Shown: positions 1 to 7,414, counted from the stretch's first letter. The stretch: 26,422 nucleotides of DNA from a virus (IMGVR_UViG_3300044641_004328:1-26422); one strand, 5' to 3'. The notes: generated by a model from the letters alone, not told the origin. Translations and numbers: made by a program.

Positions 1-84
1 AAAGTTTCGGATCCAGGAGTTTATCTATTATCATTGACTGTTGATGAAGAATTGTGTTTTGAAAGTGATATAATTGTTTTATGA
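1..84 (+). CDS. C-terminal end of an unrecognised protein (partial)
   Basis: Frame 1 is open from the window edge to a TGA at 82-84 and gives 27 residues ending in ...CFESDIIVL. Its stop overlaps the ATG of the next gene in an ATGA junction, the same coupling seen at many later junctions, so this is very likely the tail of a real gene in the same operon. The fragment is a short mix of acidic and hydrophobic residues with no motif I recognise. From position alone it could be a virion protein or another member of the oxygenase cassette. Confidence 0.7.
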   Translation, partial: KVSDPGVYLLSLTVDEELCFESDIIVL

Positions 85-668
85 AAAAATATGAAAGTAT
101 GGAGAATCCAATTGTCGGTATTTCCATATATCATGGTGTTTTTGATGCATCAAAATTTTTGCTTACTCTTGAAAGTTCCTGCGGTTCATCACAAGATCCT
201 CTTGTATGGGAGGATTCCCATGTTGGTCCTAACGGGGGTTACGTTTCTGAATACAGGACATCGGTAAATTGCCATCTTGAGTCAATAATGTCAAATGTAA
301 GCAAACATCAGTTGAAACCATCTTTGTATGAACTAAAAGACAAAATTGATGCTTGCGCATTTGATTACTCAGAACAATATGATTGCAATATGGGAATACA
401 TGAGCCATATCAAGTCTTGAAGTACACAGAAGGCGCAAATTATCGTGCTCATCACGATAGGAGCAGTCTAAACGGCAGAACCGTGAGTATTGTTGCATCT
501 CTCCAAGCTCCAGAAGAAGGTGGGGAACTTGAGTTTCCTTTTTTTGATTATACTTTCAAACCAGTTAGTGGAAGTTTAGCGATTTTCCCCTCAACACACC
601 CATACACTCATATAGCGCATCCAGTTAAGAAAGGGCTAAAGTATTCTTTAGTTACATGGTATTTATGA
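81..668 (+). CDS. Fe(II)/2-oxoglutarate oxygenase, prolyl-4-hydroxylase-like (first of three)
   Basis: 195 residues, the size of a single double-stranded beta-helix oxygenase domain. The iron ligands are readable: H124-x-D126 in YRAHHD, and a distal His, best placed at H177 in the pattern H-x-x-x-P-V. K187 in GLKYSL sits where P4H-type enzymes place the basic residue binding 2-oxoglutarate. The EEGGELEF segment (about 145-152) matches the usual strand after the HxD turn. Family members hydroxylate C-H bonds using O2 and 2-oxoglutarate, often on Pro or Lys side chains. The substrate cannot be read from sequence. The 81 start is preferred over the in-frame ATG at 99 because it forms an ATGA overlap with the upstream gene. 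The stop overlaps the halogenase start in the same way. Confidence 0.88.
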   Translation: MKKYESMENPIVGISIYHGVFDASKFLLTLESSCGSSQDPLVWEDSHVGPNGGYVSEYRTSVNCHLESIMSNVSKHQLKPSLYELKDKIDACAFDYSEQYDCNMGIHEPYQVLKYTEGANYRAHHDRSSLNGRTVSIVASLQAPEEGGELEFPFFDYTFKPVSGSLAIFPSTHPYTHIAHPVKKGLKYSLVTWYL

Positions 669-2152
669 AAAATGATAAAGAGCAGATAGAGATTGCAGTT
701 GTTGGTAGCGGAACTGCTGGTTTCGTAGCAGCCTTATTGCTAAAAACAGCATTCCCGGTTTTAAACATCAAGCTTGTTTCGTCTTCAAAAATTGGAATTA
801 TTGGTGTTGGTGAGGGATCAACTGAGCATTGGAAACAGTTTATGAATCTGTGCAAGATACCGCTTCTTGACATGATCAAGGAAACTGATGCAACACATAA
901 ATACGGAATAAGGTTTGAAAATTGGTCAAATGCTCATCCCGACTATTTCCATAGCGTTTCGGGTGATGATCAAATTTTTGCTTATGGCTTGTTTCCGATG
1001 TATATGGGTTTTATAGATAACAATATGCTTCTTACTAACCAAACAACTTCCGTTGGGTTAATACAGAATAAAATTCGTGTAAAAAATTTACATGAAAATA
1101 CAAATCAATATCATTTTGATACAAACAAGTTGAATAAATACTTTGACAAATTGTGTTTTGAAAGAAGGATAGAAAAAATTGATGGTGAAGTAAAGCATGT
1201 TAATATAAATACTGAAACTGGGAATATAGATTCAATTGATCTTGATGACAACACAAATGTTGTTGCTGATTTTTGGTTTGATGCAACAGGATTTAATAGA
1301 GTTTTAATGACAGCTTTAGGAAATACAGAATGGGAGTCTTTTAAGGATTATCTTCTTTGTGATTCAGCATTTGCTTTCCCAACAGAATCTGACCCTTCAA
1401 AACAAATAAGACCTTATACAAGAGCGAGAGCACTATCTTCTGGCTGGGCGTTTGAGATACCAACTGTTGCCAGAAGGGGGAATGGTTATGTTTATTCCTC
1501 TCAGCACATCACTGAAGATAAAGCAGTTGATGAAATGTCTGCACTTCTTGGAATTGAAGTACAGCCATCTAAGACATTCAAATTTGATCCCGGCTACCTA
1601 AAGAAGTCTTGGGTAAAGAACTGCGCAAGCGTTGGTCTCTCAAGTTCTTTTGTTGAACCTCTTGAGGCAACATCAATAGGAACATCAATAATGCAAATGA
1701 TGATGATTGTTCCGTATGTTGCTTCGTACCAGTCATACTACGAACACTCGCAAAATCATTACAACAAGCGCATGGAAGCCATGATGGATAACATCTTGAC
1801 AATGATAAGGCTTCACTACCACACTGACAAAACAAATAGCCAGTTCTGGATTGACGCAAAAAATGCAAAGCTGAACGAAGAACTAGAAGATTCACTTAAC
1901 TTGTGGAAAGAAAGAACCCCAACACGCTATGATTTCCCAAATAATTCAAACCAACTATTTGGTGGTGCTCATCTAATTCATGTAGCGCAAGGGCAAAATG
2001 TCATCAATCGTGATTCAATAGATCCAGCATTAGTTAGGATGCAATTAAAAGGGTTTGTTGGTGACGCAATGTCTCAATCACGTATAAACAGATCAAATCA
2101 TGAATTGATTGATCATAGAGAGGCGCTGGAAAACATAGATGTTTGGCAGTAA
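665..2152 (+). CDS. Flavin-dependent tryptophan-halogenase-like oxidoreductase
   Basis: About 495 residues, typical of flavin-dependent halogenases. Numbering from the alternative in-frame ATG at 656: the FAD-binding loop GSGTAG is at 17-22, the GVGEGS segment at 50-55, the catalytic-type lysine K82 in THKYGIRFENW (aligning with K79 of PrnA by motif), the second signature SGWAFEIP at 262-269, and PLEAT at 335-339 whose E337 aligns with the PrnA active-site glutamate. The second signature is usually WxWxIP; here the second Trp is Phe. I choose 665 because it makes an ATGA junction with the preceding stop; neither start has a clear ribosome site. Known family members oxidise halide to hypohalous acid with FADH2 and O2 and need a separate flavin reductase; none is visible here. 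Halogenation is inferred; another flavin oxidation is possible. Confidence 0.9.
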   Translation: MKNDKEQIEIAVVGSGTAGFVAALLLKTAFPVLNIKLVSSSKIGIIGVGEGSTEHWKQFMNLCKIPLLDMIKETDATHKYGIRFENWSNAHPDYFHSVSGDDQIFAYGLFPMYMGFIDNNMLLTNQTTSVGLIQNKIRVKNLHENTNQYHFDTNKLNKYFDKLCFERRIEKIDGEVKHVNINTETGNIDSIDLDDNTNVVADFWFDATGFNRVLMTALGNTEWESFKDYLLCDSAFAFPTESDPSKQIRPYTRARALSSGWAFEIPTVARRGNGYVYSSQHITEDKAVDEMSALLGIEVQPSKTFKFDPGYLKKSWVKNCASVGLSSSFVEPLEATSIGTSIMQMMMIVPYVASYQSYYEHSQNHYNKRMEAMMDNILTMIRLHYHTDKTNSQFWIDAKNAKLNEELEDSLNLWKERTPTRYDFPNNSNQLFGGAHLIHVAQGQNVINRDSIDPALVRMQLKGFVGDAMSQSRINRSNHELIDHREALENIDVWQ

Positions 2153-2948
2153 AAAACAAGTTCGTACATACAAAGACATTAAAAAACCGAAGCCTGGGCA
2201 AATCATGGTTTTTCCCCGGGATAATCGGCTTTACGAAACTGGTCCATTTGTTAATTCAGCAAGAACATTGCCAGACTGGTTTAAGGGTATTGATAAAAAT
2301 CGTGGTTCAATAAGATCTTGCTCTGGAACACTTGATTTCTTGCAATTAGGAATAACAGTTCCTATGTGGACAAATGCATATTTTACTCCAAACTTAGCTT
2401 CTCCAAGTCAATGGGATATCAGAATGGATCAAATGCCGTATTCAGAATCTTTTGGCAATGAACCATTCCCTTTCCATTCGGTAGGGAAATGCCCCATGAC
2501 TGAAGTACGGAGCATTGAGAAAAGTGCATTCCCAAAACTAATCAACCCCTGGTGTTTTGTAACAGCCCCTGGTTGGTCATCTATTGTCATTCATCCAATG
2601 TTTGAACCAAACAAGGATTGGACAACTGTTGCCTCAATCGTTCATACTGATTTTTATCATAACCTAAATGTTGTTTTAAATATCACAACAGAAAACCCAT
2701 TTACAATAAAAGCAGGAGCTCCTGTAATGCACATCATCCCTTTTAAAAGGAATATGGACACAGAAAAAATATTGATGGAAGACTCTGACTTGTTTAGATT
2801 CGTAAATGCTCGTGGGTTTGGAGACAATGCGGTTATACCGATTTCTAGCACAGGAGGGTCTTATAAGTCTTACCAAAGACAGATTGATGAAGGCATTGAG
2901 GCAAAAGAGTCTTCAAGAAATTTTTTTCAAAGATTAAAAAATGGCTAA
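2139..2948 (+). CDS. Conserved phage protein of unknown function, halogenase neighbour
   Basis: 269 residues, overlapping the halogenase by 14 bases and the next oxygenase by 8, so it is translated as part of the same cassette. The sequence has the look of a phage protein family I recall beside oxygenases and halogenases (possibly DUF6065, not checked). Its features are an N-terminal LPDWFK segment, a central CSGTLDFLQLGITVPMW stretch, a PWCFVTAPGWSSIVIHPMF strand pair, an acidic VHTDFYHNLNVVLN stretch and a conserved-looking PVMHIIPFKRN near 210-220. The Gly/Pro-rich beta pattern and GAPVMHIIPF would fit a cupin or jelly-roll-like fold, but I see no clear metal triad. No signal peptide or membrane segment. 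No function is assigned. Confidence 0.75.
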   Translation: MFGSKKQVRTYKDIKKPKPGQIMVFPRDNRLYETGPFVNSARTLPDWFKGIDKNRGSIRSCSGTLDFLQLGITVPMWTNAYFTPNLASPSQWDIRMDQMPYSESFGNEPFPFHSVGKCPMTEVRSIEKSAFPKLINPWCFVTAPGWSSIVIHPMFEPNKDWTTVASIVHTDFYHNLNVVLNITTENPFTIKAGAPVMHIIPFKRNMDTEKILMEDSDLFRFVNARGFGDNAVIPISSTGGSYKSYQRQIDEGIEAKESSRNFFQRLKNG

Positions 2949-3444
2949 AATTGAATATATAAAAAATGCAATTAGTGACTTCTATAAAGAAGAAATTCTT
3001 GCTGAGGTGAATAGAAGCTTTGACACTCCAATTTGGGTAAGTAGCCATAAGTGGAGTGAGGTGTTGACAAACAATATGCGCCCGATTCTTATGAGAAATC
3101 TTGAGAACGAAAAGGATACCCTCCATAATATTCTTTGTTCAAAGACAGAAACTTTGAGAGGGTTGACCCCAATGAACCCAGTACTTTACCTATGGGAGCC
3201 TGGTTCCCACATAGACTGGCATGACGATGCTGGGTGGACTGCAGCAGCGTCAATATATCTTACAACACAGGACAGGAGGGGTGGAGGTGCGTTTGCTTGG
3301 GAAGAAGATGATGGTACAATCAAAATGATTTTCCCAGAACAATGTTCTGCAATAATTCAAAGTGAAAACACAAATCATCATGTTACGATGATTCACCCAA
3401 CCAATCCTTCGTACAGAATGTCAATTCAAATATTCTACCGTTGA
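2941..3444 (+). CDS. Fe(II)/2-oxoglutarate oxygenase (second of three)
   Basis: 167 residues, short but complete for a 2OG oxygenase core. H94-x-D96 lies in HIDWHDDAGW, the glycine-rich turn GGGAFAWEEDD follows (114-124), and the distal His is H146 or H147 in NTNHHVTMI. R159 in SYRMSIQIFY is the expected 2-oxoglutarate-binding Arg. It begins 8 bases inside the preceding gene and ends 4 bases before the next open frame, consistent with one transcript. It differs enough from the first and third oxygenases in length and motif context to suggest separate origins rather than recent duplication. The substrate is unknown; proteins of this size in phages are commonly annotated only as 2OG-Fe(II) oxygenase. 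Confidence 0.85.
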   Translation: MAKIEYIKNAISDFYKEEILAEVNRSFDTPIWVSSHKWSEVLTNNMRPILMRNLENEKDTLHNILCSKTETLRGLTPMNPVLYLWEPGSHIDWHDDAGWTAAASIYLTTQDRRGGGAFAWEEDDGTIKMIFPEQCSAIIQSENTNHHVTMIHPTNPSYRMSIQIFYR

Positions 3445-3463
3445 TTGAATGAAAGAAGAAAAG

Positions 3464-4174
3464 ATGACTCATTACAATGTTGTTATATGTACACCTGGAG
3501 ATATGCTGTTTAAATCATACGTAGGTTGCCTTGTAGATACAATAAAATATATGGAAGACAATGATATTACATGGACATGCGTAATAGAGTCATCCCCTCA
3601 TATACCAAAAACAAGGGCTTTGATTCTGAACAACGGGTATTTGCCAAATGGTGGATTTGAAGAGTTTATGCCGGAAGACAAACTTAAAAAGTGGCAGACA
3701 TTTGGTGGAGCCTTTACGTATGATCAAATTTTATGGATAGATAACGACATAACTTGGACAATTGAACAATTTAAAAAAATATTAAGCCATCAAGAGGAGG
3801 TTGTCTCTGGAGTGTATATGTTTGACAATAATAAAGATGTTGTCGCTTCAATGGAGCCGGGGTCTGTTCTGAGCGTTGATGAATTGTTGAGATTAAACCA
3901 ATCTGAACTGCACGAAGTCCATACTTGCGGAATGGGTTTTATGAAGGTTAGATATGGAGTATTTGAAAAACTGCAGCACCCAATGTTTCTTGTCCATTCG
4001 TATGATTATTTTGTAAAAAAATATAATAAAACGTATTGTTTTTACACAACAGATGAAGACACTTCATTTTGCCATAGGGTGAGAGAGAGTGGATCAAAAG
4101 TTTATCTTGACCCATCAATACGTGTTGGGCACTTTAAAAGAGTTACTCTTTCTGCGCCAGCAGTTGAGTTTTAG
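3464..4174 (+). CDS. GT-A fold glycosyltransferase
   Basis: About 236 residues. From the 3464 ATG, the DxD-type metal/nucleotide-sugar motif is D93-N94-D95 in ILWIDNDITW. A GMGFMKVRYGVFEKL segment follows, as in GT-A enzymes that recognise an acceptor. The C-terminal TDEDTSFCHRV...KVYLDPSIRVGHFK is the usual catalytic ED plus late His block. These enzymes move a sugar from a nucleotide donor to an acceptor in the cytoplasm; donor and acceptor cannot be read. An in-frame ATG at 3449 is possible, but only 3464 has a purine-rich AGAAGAAAAG in front. Lying between two hydroxylase-type oxygenases, it invites the idea of hydroxylation followed by glycosylation, as on collagen hydroxylysine; this is inference. 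Confidence 0.85.
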   Translation: MTHYNVVICTPGDMLFKSYVGCLVDTIKYMEDNDITWTCVIESSPHIPKTRALILNNGYLPNGGFEEFMPEDKLKKWQTFGGAFTYDQILWIDNDITWTIEQFKKILSHQEEVVSGVYMFDNNKDVVASMEPGSVLSVDELLRLNQSELHEVHTCGMGFMKVRYGVFEKLQHPMFLVHSYDYFVKKYNKTYCFYTTDEDTSFCHRVRESGSKVYLDPSIRVGHFKRVTLSAPAVEF

Positions 4175-4185
4175 GAGAAAAAAAA

Positions 4186-4821
4186 ATGTCTTATACAAAT
4201 ACAAATAATTCAATTTGCTGGTACGACAATGCTGTTCCGAATGAACTGTGTGACGATCTAATTCAGTTATACGAGGCAAACAAGGATTACCACCTCCCTG
4301 GCAGAACGCTGGAAGGCGTTGCCGATGTAAAAATATCAACCGACATGGCTTTGTGCTCTCCAGAATTTGGAAACGATTCTGAAGATAAAATCCGGTTCAA
4401 GACAATTCTTGATGACGAACTTGCTGGTTTTGTGAATAATCGCATATACGAATACATCTCTGTGTTTGATTGGATAACCTCTTCGTTAAACACGTATCAC
4501 ACTAATTATGTGATTCAAAAATATCAAGCAATGAAGGGGCAGTACCAGGAACACATAGATGGAGCCTCGTGGAGCGAGCCATCAAGGGAGAGAATTTGCG
4601 GAATAATTGTTTATCTTAATGACGTAGAAGAAGGTGGTGGAACATATTTCCGTCATCAAAATACGTATATAGATGCCAAAAAAGGTCGTATTGCCATTTT
4701 CCCTGCAAACTGGACACACCCTCACACGGGGACAGTTCCTATTTCAAGTGATAAATATATTGTTACCAGCTTCTTGATGCCAACAGAGATAATCAGTGTT
4801 AAAGAAAAGTATGTTTTATGA
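4186..4821 (+). CDS. Fe(II)/2-oxoglutarate oxygenase (third of three)
   Basis: 211 residues, preceded by AGGAG at 4173-4177 that overlaps the previous stop codon and sits 8 bases before the ATG. Iron site: H123-x-D125 in YQEHIDGASW, then the turn EEGGGTYFRH (149-157) and FPANWTHPHTG with H178 or H180 as third ligand. K190 in SDKYIVTSF is the 2-oxoglutarate anchor. This layout is close to the oxygenases that are frequent in cyanophage and other aquatic phage genomes. The N-terminal 110 residues may carry substrate specificity. It overlaps the following membrane-protein gene by an ATGA junction. Substrate unknown. Confidence 0.88.
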   Translation: MSYTNTNNSICWYDNAVPNELCDDLIQLYEANKDYHLPGRTLEGVADVKISTDMALCSPEFGNDSEDKIRFKTILDDELAGFVNNRIYEYISVFDWITSSLNTYHTNYVIQKYQAMKGQYQEHIDGASWSEPSRERICGIIVYLNDVEEGGGTYFRHQNTYIDAKKGRIAIFPANWTHPHTGTVPISSDKYIVTSFLMPTEIISVKEKYVL

Positions 4822-5099
4822 ACAAGATAGTTAATGCAGTAAAAACAATGAGTTCCAAAAAATACTGGAACCGTGTTAACACAGTTGAAGCATGGGGCTT
4901 TGCAACAAAGATTGCAATTATTTTCCCTGGTCTATTGCTTGGCAAGCAGTTCTGGTGGCTCTACATCTTTGCCATTATTTCAAGCGTCGCTCTTATTTGG
5001 ACTTCAACTCGCAAAACACTCCCAACAATTATTTTGTTTAATTGCGCTTGGGTTGTTCTTGCATCACTTTCAATCCTTAAACACTTCTGGTGGTTCTGA
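4818..5099 (+). CDS. Small three-helix membrane protein of unknown function
   Basis: 93 residues coupled by ATGA to the third oxygenase. Hydrophobic segments are visible at about 28-42, 44-61 and 68-93, the last ending in HFWWF at the C-terminus; the N-terminus is basic and amphipathic (several Lys). It is Trp-rich, with W at positions including 20, 26, 46 and 47. No enzyme motif. It could anchor the cassette's products at the membrane, could be an extra holin-like protein, or could be an unrelated passenger; the sequence does not decide. About 40 AT-rich bases containing a promoter separate it from the next gene. Confidence 0.7.
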   Translation: MNKIVNAVKTMSSKKYWNRVNTVEAWGFATKIAIIFPGLLLGKQFWWLYIFAIISSVALIWTSTRKTLPTIILFNCAWVVLASLSILKHFWWF

Positions 5100-5124
5100 T
5101 TAATCTTAATTAATAGTTATCATC

Positions 5125-5137
5125 TATACTTAACTAT
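5125..5137 (+). promoter_or_regulatory. Promoter with -10 box giving a likely leaderless transcript
   Basis: TATACT at 5125-5130 is followed by 7 bases and then the GTG start at 5138. Transcription normally begins 6-8 bases after a -10 box, so the mRNA would start at or next to the start codon. No Shine-Dalgarno sequence precedes the GTG, which fits. No good -35 box is visible. Confidence 0.5.
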
Positions 5138-6964
5138 GTGATATACTCAAGAAAATTAAGATTTAGAAAAGGATCGTGGTTAATACTCCCTGCTATCGTC
5201 TTGGGGTTGTTTTCATCACCAGTCAAAGCAGATACCTTCAGAACAGAAGGCGCTAATGACTTTTATTTTGAACTAGAGTCCGGCACAACCTTTACCGCAA
5301 GAGCGACTGCTCAAGTGTATGGCATTGACAGTCAGCTATGGTTATACGACAGCACTAATACGGTAGTCGCTGTAAATGATGACTATTTTGGCTTAGATTC
5401 CTATATTTCTTATAATGTCCAACAAAGCGGTGTTTATAGAATGAGAACGAGTGTTTGCTGCGGGGATCCAAATAGGTGGTACAACCAGTTCTATACCGTA
5501 GAGACAAGTTCTCAGCCAACAAATGTTCCGACAACGACTACAAGCACCACAACAACAACCAGTACAACTACGACCACAATTGCTCCGTACCTGAATGCTC
5601 CTCAAAACCTACAGGTTACTTCAACCAATGCAAGCAAGGTTTATCTAAGCTGGGATGCTCCGAGTCCATCAAACGTGGAGTTAGAGAGGTATGCCGTTTT
5701 TGGATCATGCAATAACTGGGTTACAGGCTTTGCAATCTCAACTACACAAACTGTTGCGGTCATAGAGGATCTTGATTCAGGGACCTCTTGTCAATTTAAA
5801 GTTCGTGCTGATAATGATACGTTGTCGGTTTATTCAAATTTTACTGAAGATGTAACAGGAGTCACTCAGACTACAACCACGACTTCTACGACTACAACAA
5901 CTACTACCGTGGTCCCAACCACCATGTTGCAAACAACAACAACGGAACTACCGAGTACCACAACAAGTTCAACAACACAGGCTCCTGTTGTTACTCAACC
6001 CGATGTTCCTTTGACAACCGTTGCCACAGCAACGACTCTTTCCTCCACAACCACCAGCAGACCCCCGCAAACAACGACCCTGCCATCAACAACAACTTCT
6101 TCAACGACAACCTCCACAACTATTGTTAACACAACTACGACGCTAGATATTCCTGAAGAAGCAAACGTGCTTGCAACAAGCATTTTGGCAAACTCAGATA
6201 ATCCGGCTGAACTGAGTGCTGCTGTTGACAACGCTGTTGCCTCAGTAGAATCCCCAGAAGAACTTGCTTCAATTGTATCATCGTTGCTTGACAAACCTCT
6301 TACTGATGACCAGTTTTCTGCTGTTATTGACGCTGTGTTTACCGAAAGTCTTACTACCGAAGAATTAAGTGCAGCCCTGGATGCTGTTTTTGCGGAACCA
6401 ATTTCTGATGAGAAGTTCACAGAAGTTCTGTCTGCAGTCTTGGATAATCCACTTGATGCCGAGCAGTTCGCTGCAGTTGTGGACATCCTTGAATCAGATT
6501 CTGTTTCGGAAGAACAGGTGTCTCTTGCTGTGGACAATATTTTGGAAAACGGTATTACGGATAGTCAAGCAACAGACTTAGCAACAAGTCCAAAAGTTCT
6601 GGAGAGCATTGACCCAGAACAGGCTTCCTCTGTATTTGAGCAGATACCCGTAAGTGATTTAACAACAGAAGAAGAAAAGGCGCTCGTTGAGGCAGTATCG
6701 GATGCTCCAACTGAAGTAAAAAATGCTTTTGAAAACACAATTGATATTTTTGGGGCAGGTCTTGATGAGTATGAAGCGGTTGGTTCCAGCGTCAATGTTG
6801 GCACCAGAAGAGTAGTTATCGCAGCAATAGGAGTAGTTACTTCTATAACAGTTGTTGTGCCTCCAGTCCCAACAGCACCAATTGGGTCAGGAGGAGGCTC
6901 TAGCAGTCCATCCGGCGGTTCTAATGCAGGAACCGGGGGTTCAAGGCAGCGAAGGCTGAAATAG
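5138..6964 (+). CDS. Secreted, membrane-anchored Thr-tract protein with FN3 domain and 17-residue helical repeats
   Basis: 608 residues from a GTG start. In order: a signal peptide (basic 1-11, hydrophobic core 13-27, likely cleavage after VKA at 31); a beta domain at about 32-123 resembling prepeptidase C-terminal domains (QLWLYDS... NVQQSGVYRMR) with a Cys pair at 107-108; a Thr tract at 132-147; a fibronectin type III domain at about 152-240 with Cys 191 and 218; a second Thr/Ser/Pro tract at 244-335; about eight 17-residue acidic helical repeats at 388-524; a hydrophobic segment at about 557-578 (RRVVIAAIGVVTSITVVV); and a Gly/Ser tail ending in RQRRLK. Proteins with this plan are, to my recollection, widespread in aquatic Actinobacteria, so host origin is likely. 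It is probably displayed on the cell surface. Receptor masking, adhesion and a virion role are all open. Confidence 0.85.
   Translation: MIYSRKLRFRKGSWLILPAIVLGLFSSPVKADTFRTEGANDFYFELESGTTFTARATAQVYGIDSQLWLYDSTNTVVAVNDDYFGLDSYISYNVQQSGVYRMRTSVCCGDPNRWYNQFYTVETSSQPTNVPTTTTSTTTTTSTTTTTIAPYLNAPQNLQVTSTNASKVYLSWDAPSPSNVELERYAVFGSCNNWVTGFAISTTQTVAVIEDLDSGTSCQFKVRADNDTLSVYSNFTEDVTGVTQTTTTTSTTTTTTTVVPTTMLQTTTTELPSTTTSSTTQAPVVTQPDVPLTTVATATTLSSTTTSRPPQTTTLPSTTTSSTTTSTTIVNTTTTLDIPEEANVLATSILANSDNPAELSAAVDNAVASVESPEELASIVSSLLDKPLTDDQFSAVIDAVFTESLTTEELSAALDAVFAEPISDEKFTEVLSAVLDNPLDAEQFAAVVDILESDSVSEEQVSLAVDNILENGITDSQATDLATSPKVLESIDPEQASSVFEQIPVSDLTTEEEKALVEAVSDAPTEVKNAFENTIDIFGAGLDEYEAVGSSVNVGTRRVVIAAIGVVTSITVVVPPVPTAPIGSGGGSSSPSGGSNAGTGGSRQRRLK
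6299..6709 (+). repeat. 17-residue (51-base) helical repeat block inside the secreted protein
   Basis: Successive units read LTDDQFSAVIDAVFTES, LTTEELSAALDAVFAEP, ISDEKFTEVLSAVLDNP, LDAEQFAAVVDILESDS and VSEEQVSLAVDNILENG, then three more diverged units, one of 18 residues. The pattern is hydrophobic-x-x-E-x-F-x-x-x-hydrophobic, as in short stacked helices. Weaker copies precede the block from about residue 356. Nucleotide identity between units is low, so the array is old rather than freshly expanded. Confidence 0.8.
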
Positions 6965-6990
6965 AAAAGAAAACCAATGGGAGGTCGGTG

Positions 6991-7164
6991 ATGTTTAAAA
7001 AATTAATTAATGAGATTCATGCTTTGGCATGGACACTTGGCGGAAGCGGAATTGTTCTTATAACGCTTTCTGGTCAAACAAGGTTTTGGGGTATATGGAT
7101 AACCATTGCCTCACTTGCAGTGCACCTTATCGGTGTGCTTATAAAAGGAGATAGTGATGAATAA
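6991..7164 (+). CDS. Small two-helix membrane protein, holin candidate
   Basis: A 57-codon frame starts MFKKLINEIHALAWTLGGSG and ends IKGDSDE. GGGAGGT-like purines (GGGAGG at 6979-6984) lie about 6 bases before the ATG, a good ribosome site. Two hydrophobic segments, about 12-27 and 33-52, are separated by a short polar turn (SGQTRF), with a basic N-terminus and acidic C-terminus, the layout of class II holins. The last codons overlap the next small membrane-protein gene by 8 bases. It opens a run of three small membrane proteins that ends at the endolysin, the main support for a lysis role. The sequence itself matches no holin family I can name. Confidence 0.72.
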   Translation: MFKKLINEIHALAWTLGGSGIVLITLSGQTRFWGIWITIASLAVHLIGVLIKGDSDE

Positions 7165-7393
7165 ACTTAATAACATTTTATTAAGAATACTTGCTGTATT
7201 TGGAGCATCTGGTCTTGGAGTGATTGGGGCTGGCGCTATTGCTGGAGTCAATCTTCCAAAAGCCATTTTTATGGCTGGAATTGGCGGAGTAGCCAAAGTT
7301 GTTGAGGGTCTAGCCAAAGCATTCCTTGATGATGGCAAACTTGATGATAGCGAAATAGCTGAAGTTTTCAACGGTAAAAATAAGACAGCCTAA
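7157..7393 (+). CDS. Small hydrophobic membrane protein, holin candidate
   Basis: 78 residues from the ATG at 7157, which has AAGGAG at 7145-7150, 6 bases upstream; a GTG one codon earlier is less likely. Residues 8-30 and 33-55 form two Gly/Ala-rich hydrophobic stretches (ILAVFGASGLGVIGAGAIAG, then AIFMAGIGGVAKVVEGLAKA), followed by an acidic soluble tail (DDGKLDDSEIAEVF). The tail looks loosely like an EF-hand or dockerin-type acidic loop but is too short to call. Position directly before the endolysin and size support a holin or holin regulator. Confidence 0.72.
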   Translation: MNKLNNILLRILAVFGASGLGVIGAGAIAGVNLPKAIFMAGIGGVAKVVEGLAKAFLDDGKLDDSEIAEVFNGKNKTA

Positions 7394-7408
7394 AAATACT
7401 GATTAAGG

Positions 7409-7414
7409 TATAAT
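7409..7414 (+). promoter_or_regulatory. Promoter -10 box before the third lysis gene
   Basis: TATAAT, a perfect consensus -10, lies in the 58-base gap between two lysis genes. A start near 7421 would give a leader of about 30 bases containing AAGGAG before the ATG at 7452. No clear -35 box is seen. An ATG overlapping the box at 7413 is in frame with the downstream gene but is not the likely start. Confidence 0.45.

Noticed and set aside
5095-5124. AT-rich partial inverted repeats after the 93-residue membrane protein, considered as a terminator
   Set aside because: No stable GC-containing stem and no T run; too weak to call.
5520-6150. Short spaced ACA/ACN repeats that could be taken for a CRISPR or tandem array
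   Set aside because: They are Thr codons within an intact frame, with no constant repeat and spacer lengths.
5995-6537. 180-residue open frame on the - strand opposite the secreted protein
   Set aside because: Its Ser/Val-rich composition is the mirror of the Thr tract and acidic repeats; no ribosome site and all neighbours are on the + strand.
7154-7156. GTG as start of the second small lysis gene
   Set aside because: The ATG one codon later has better spacing to AAGGAG.
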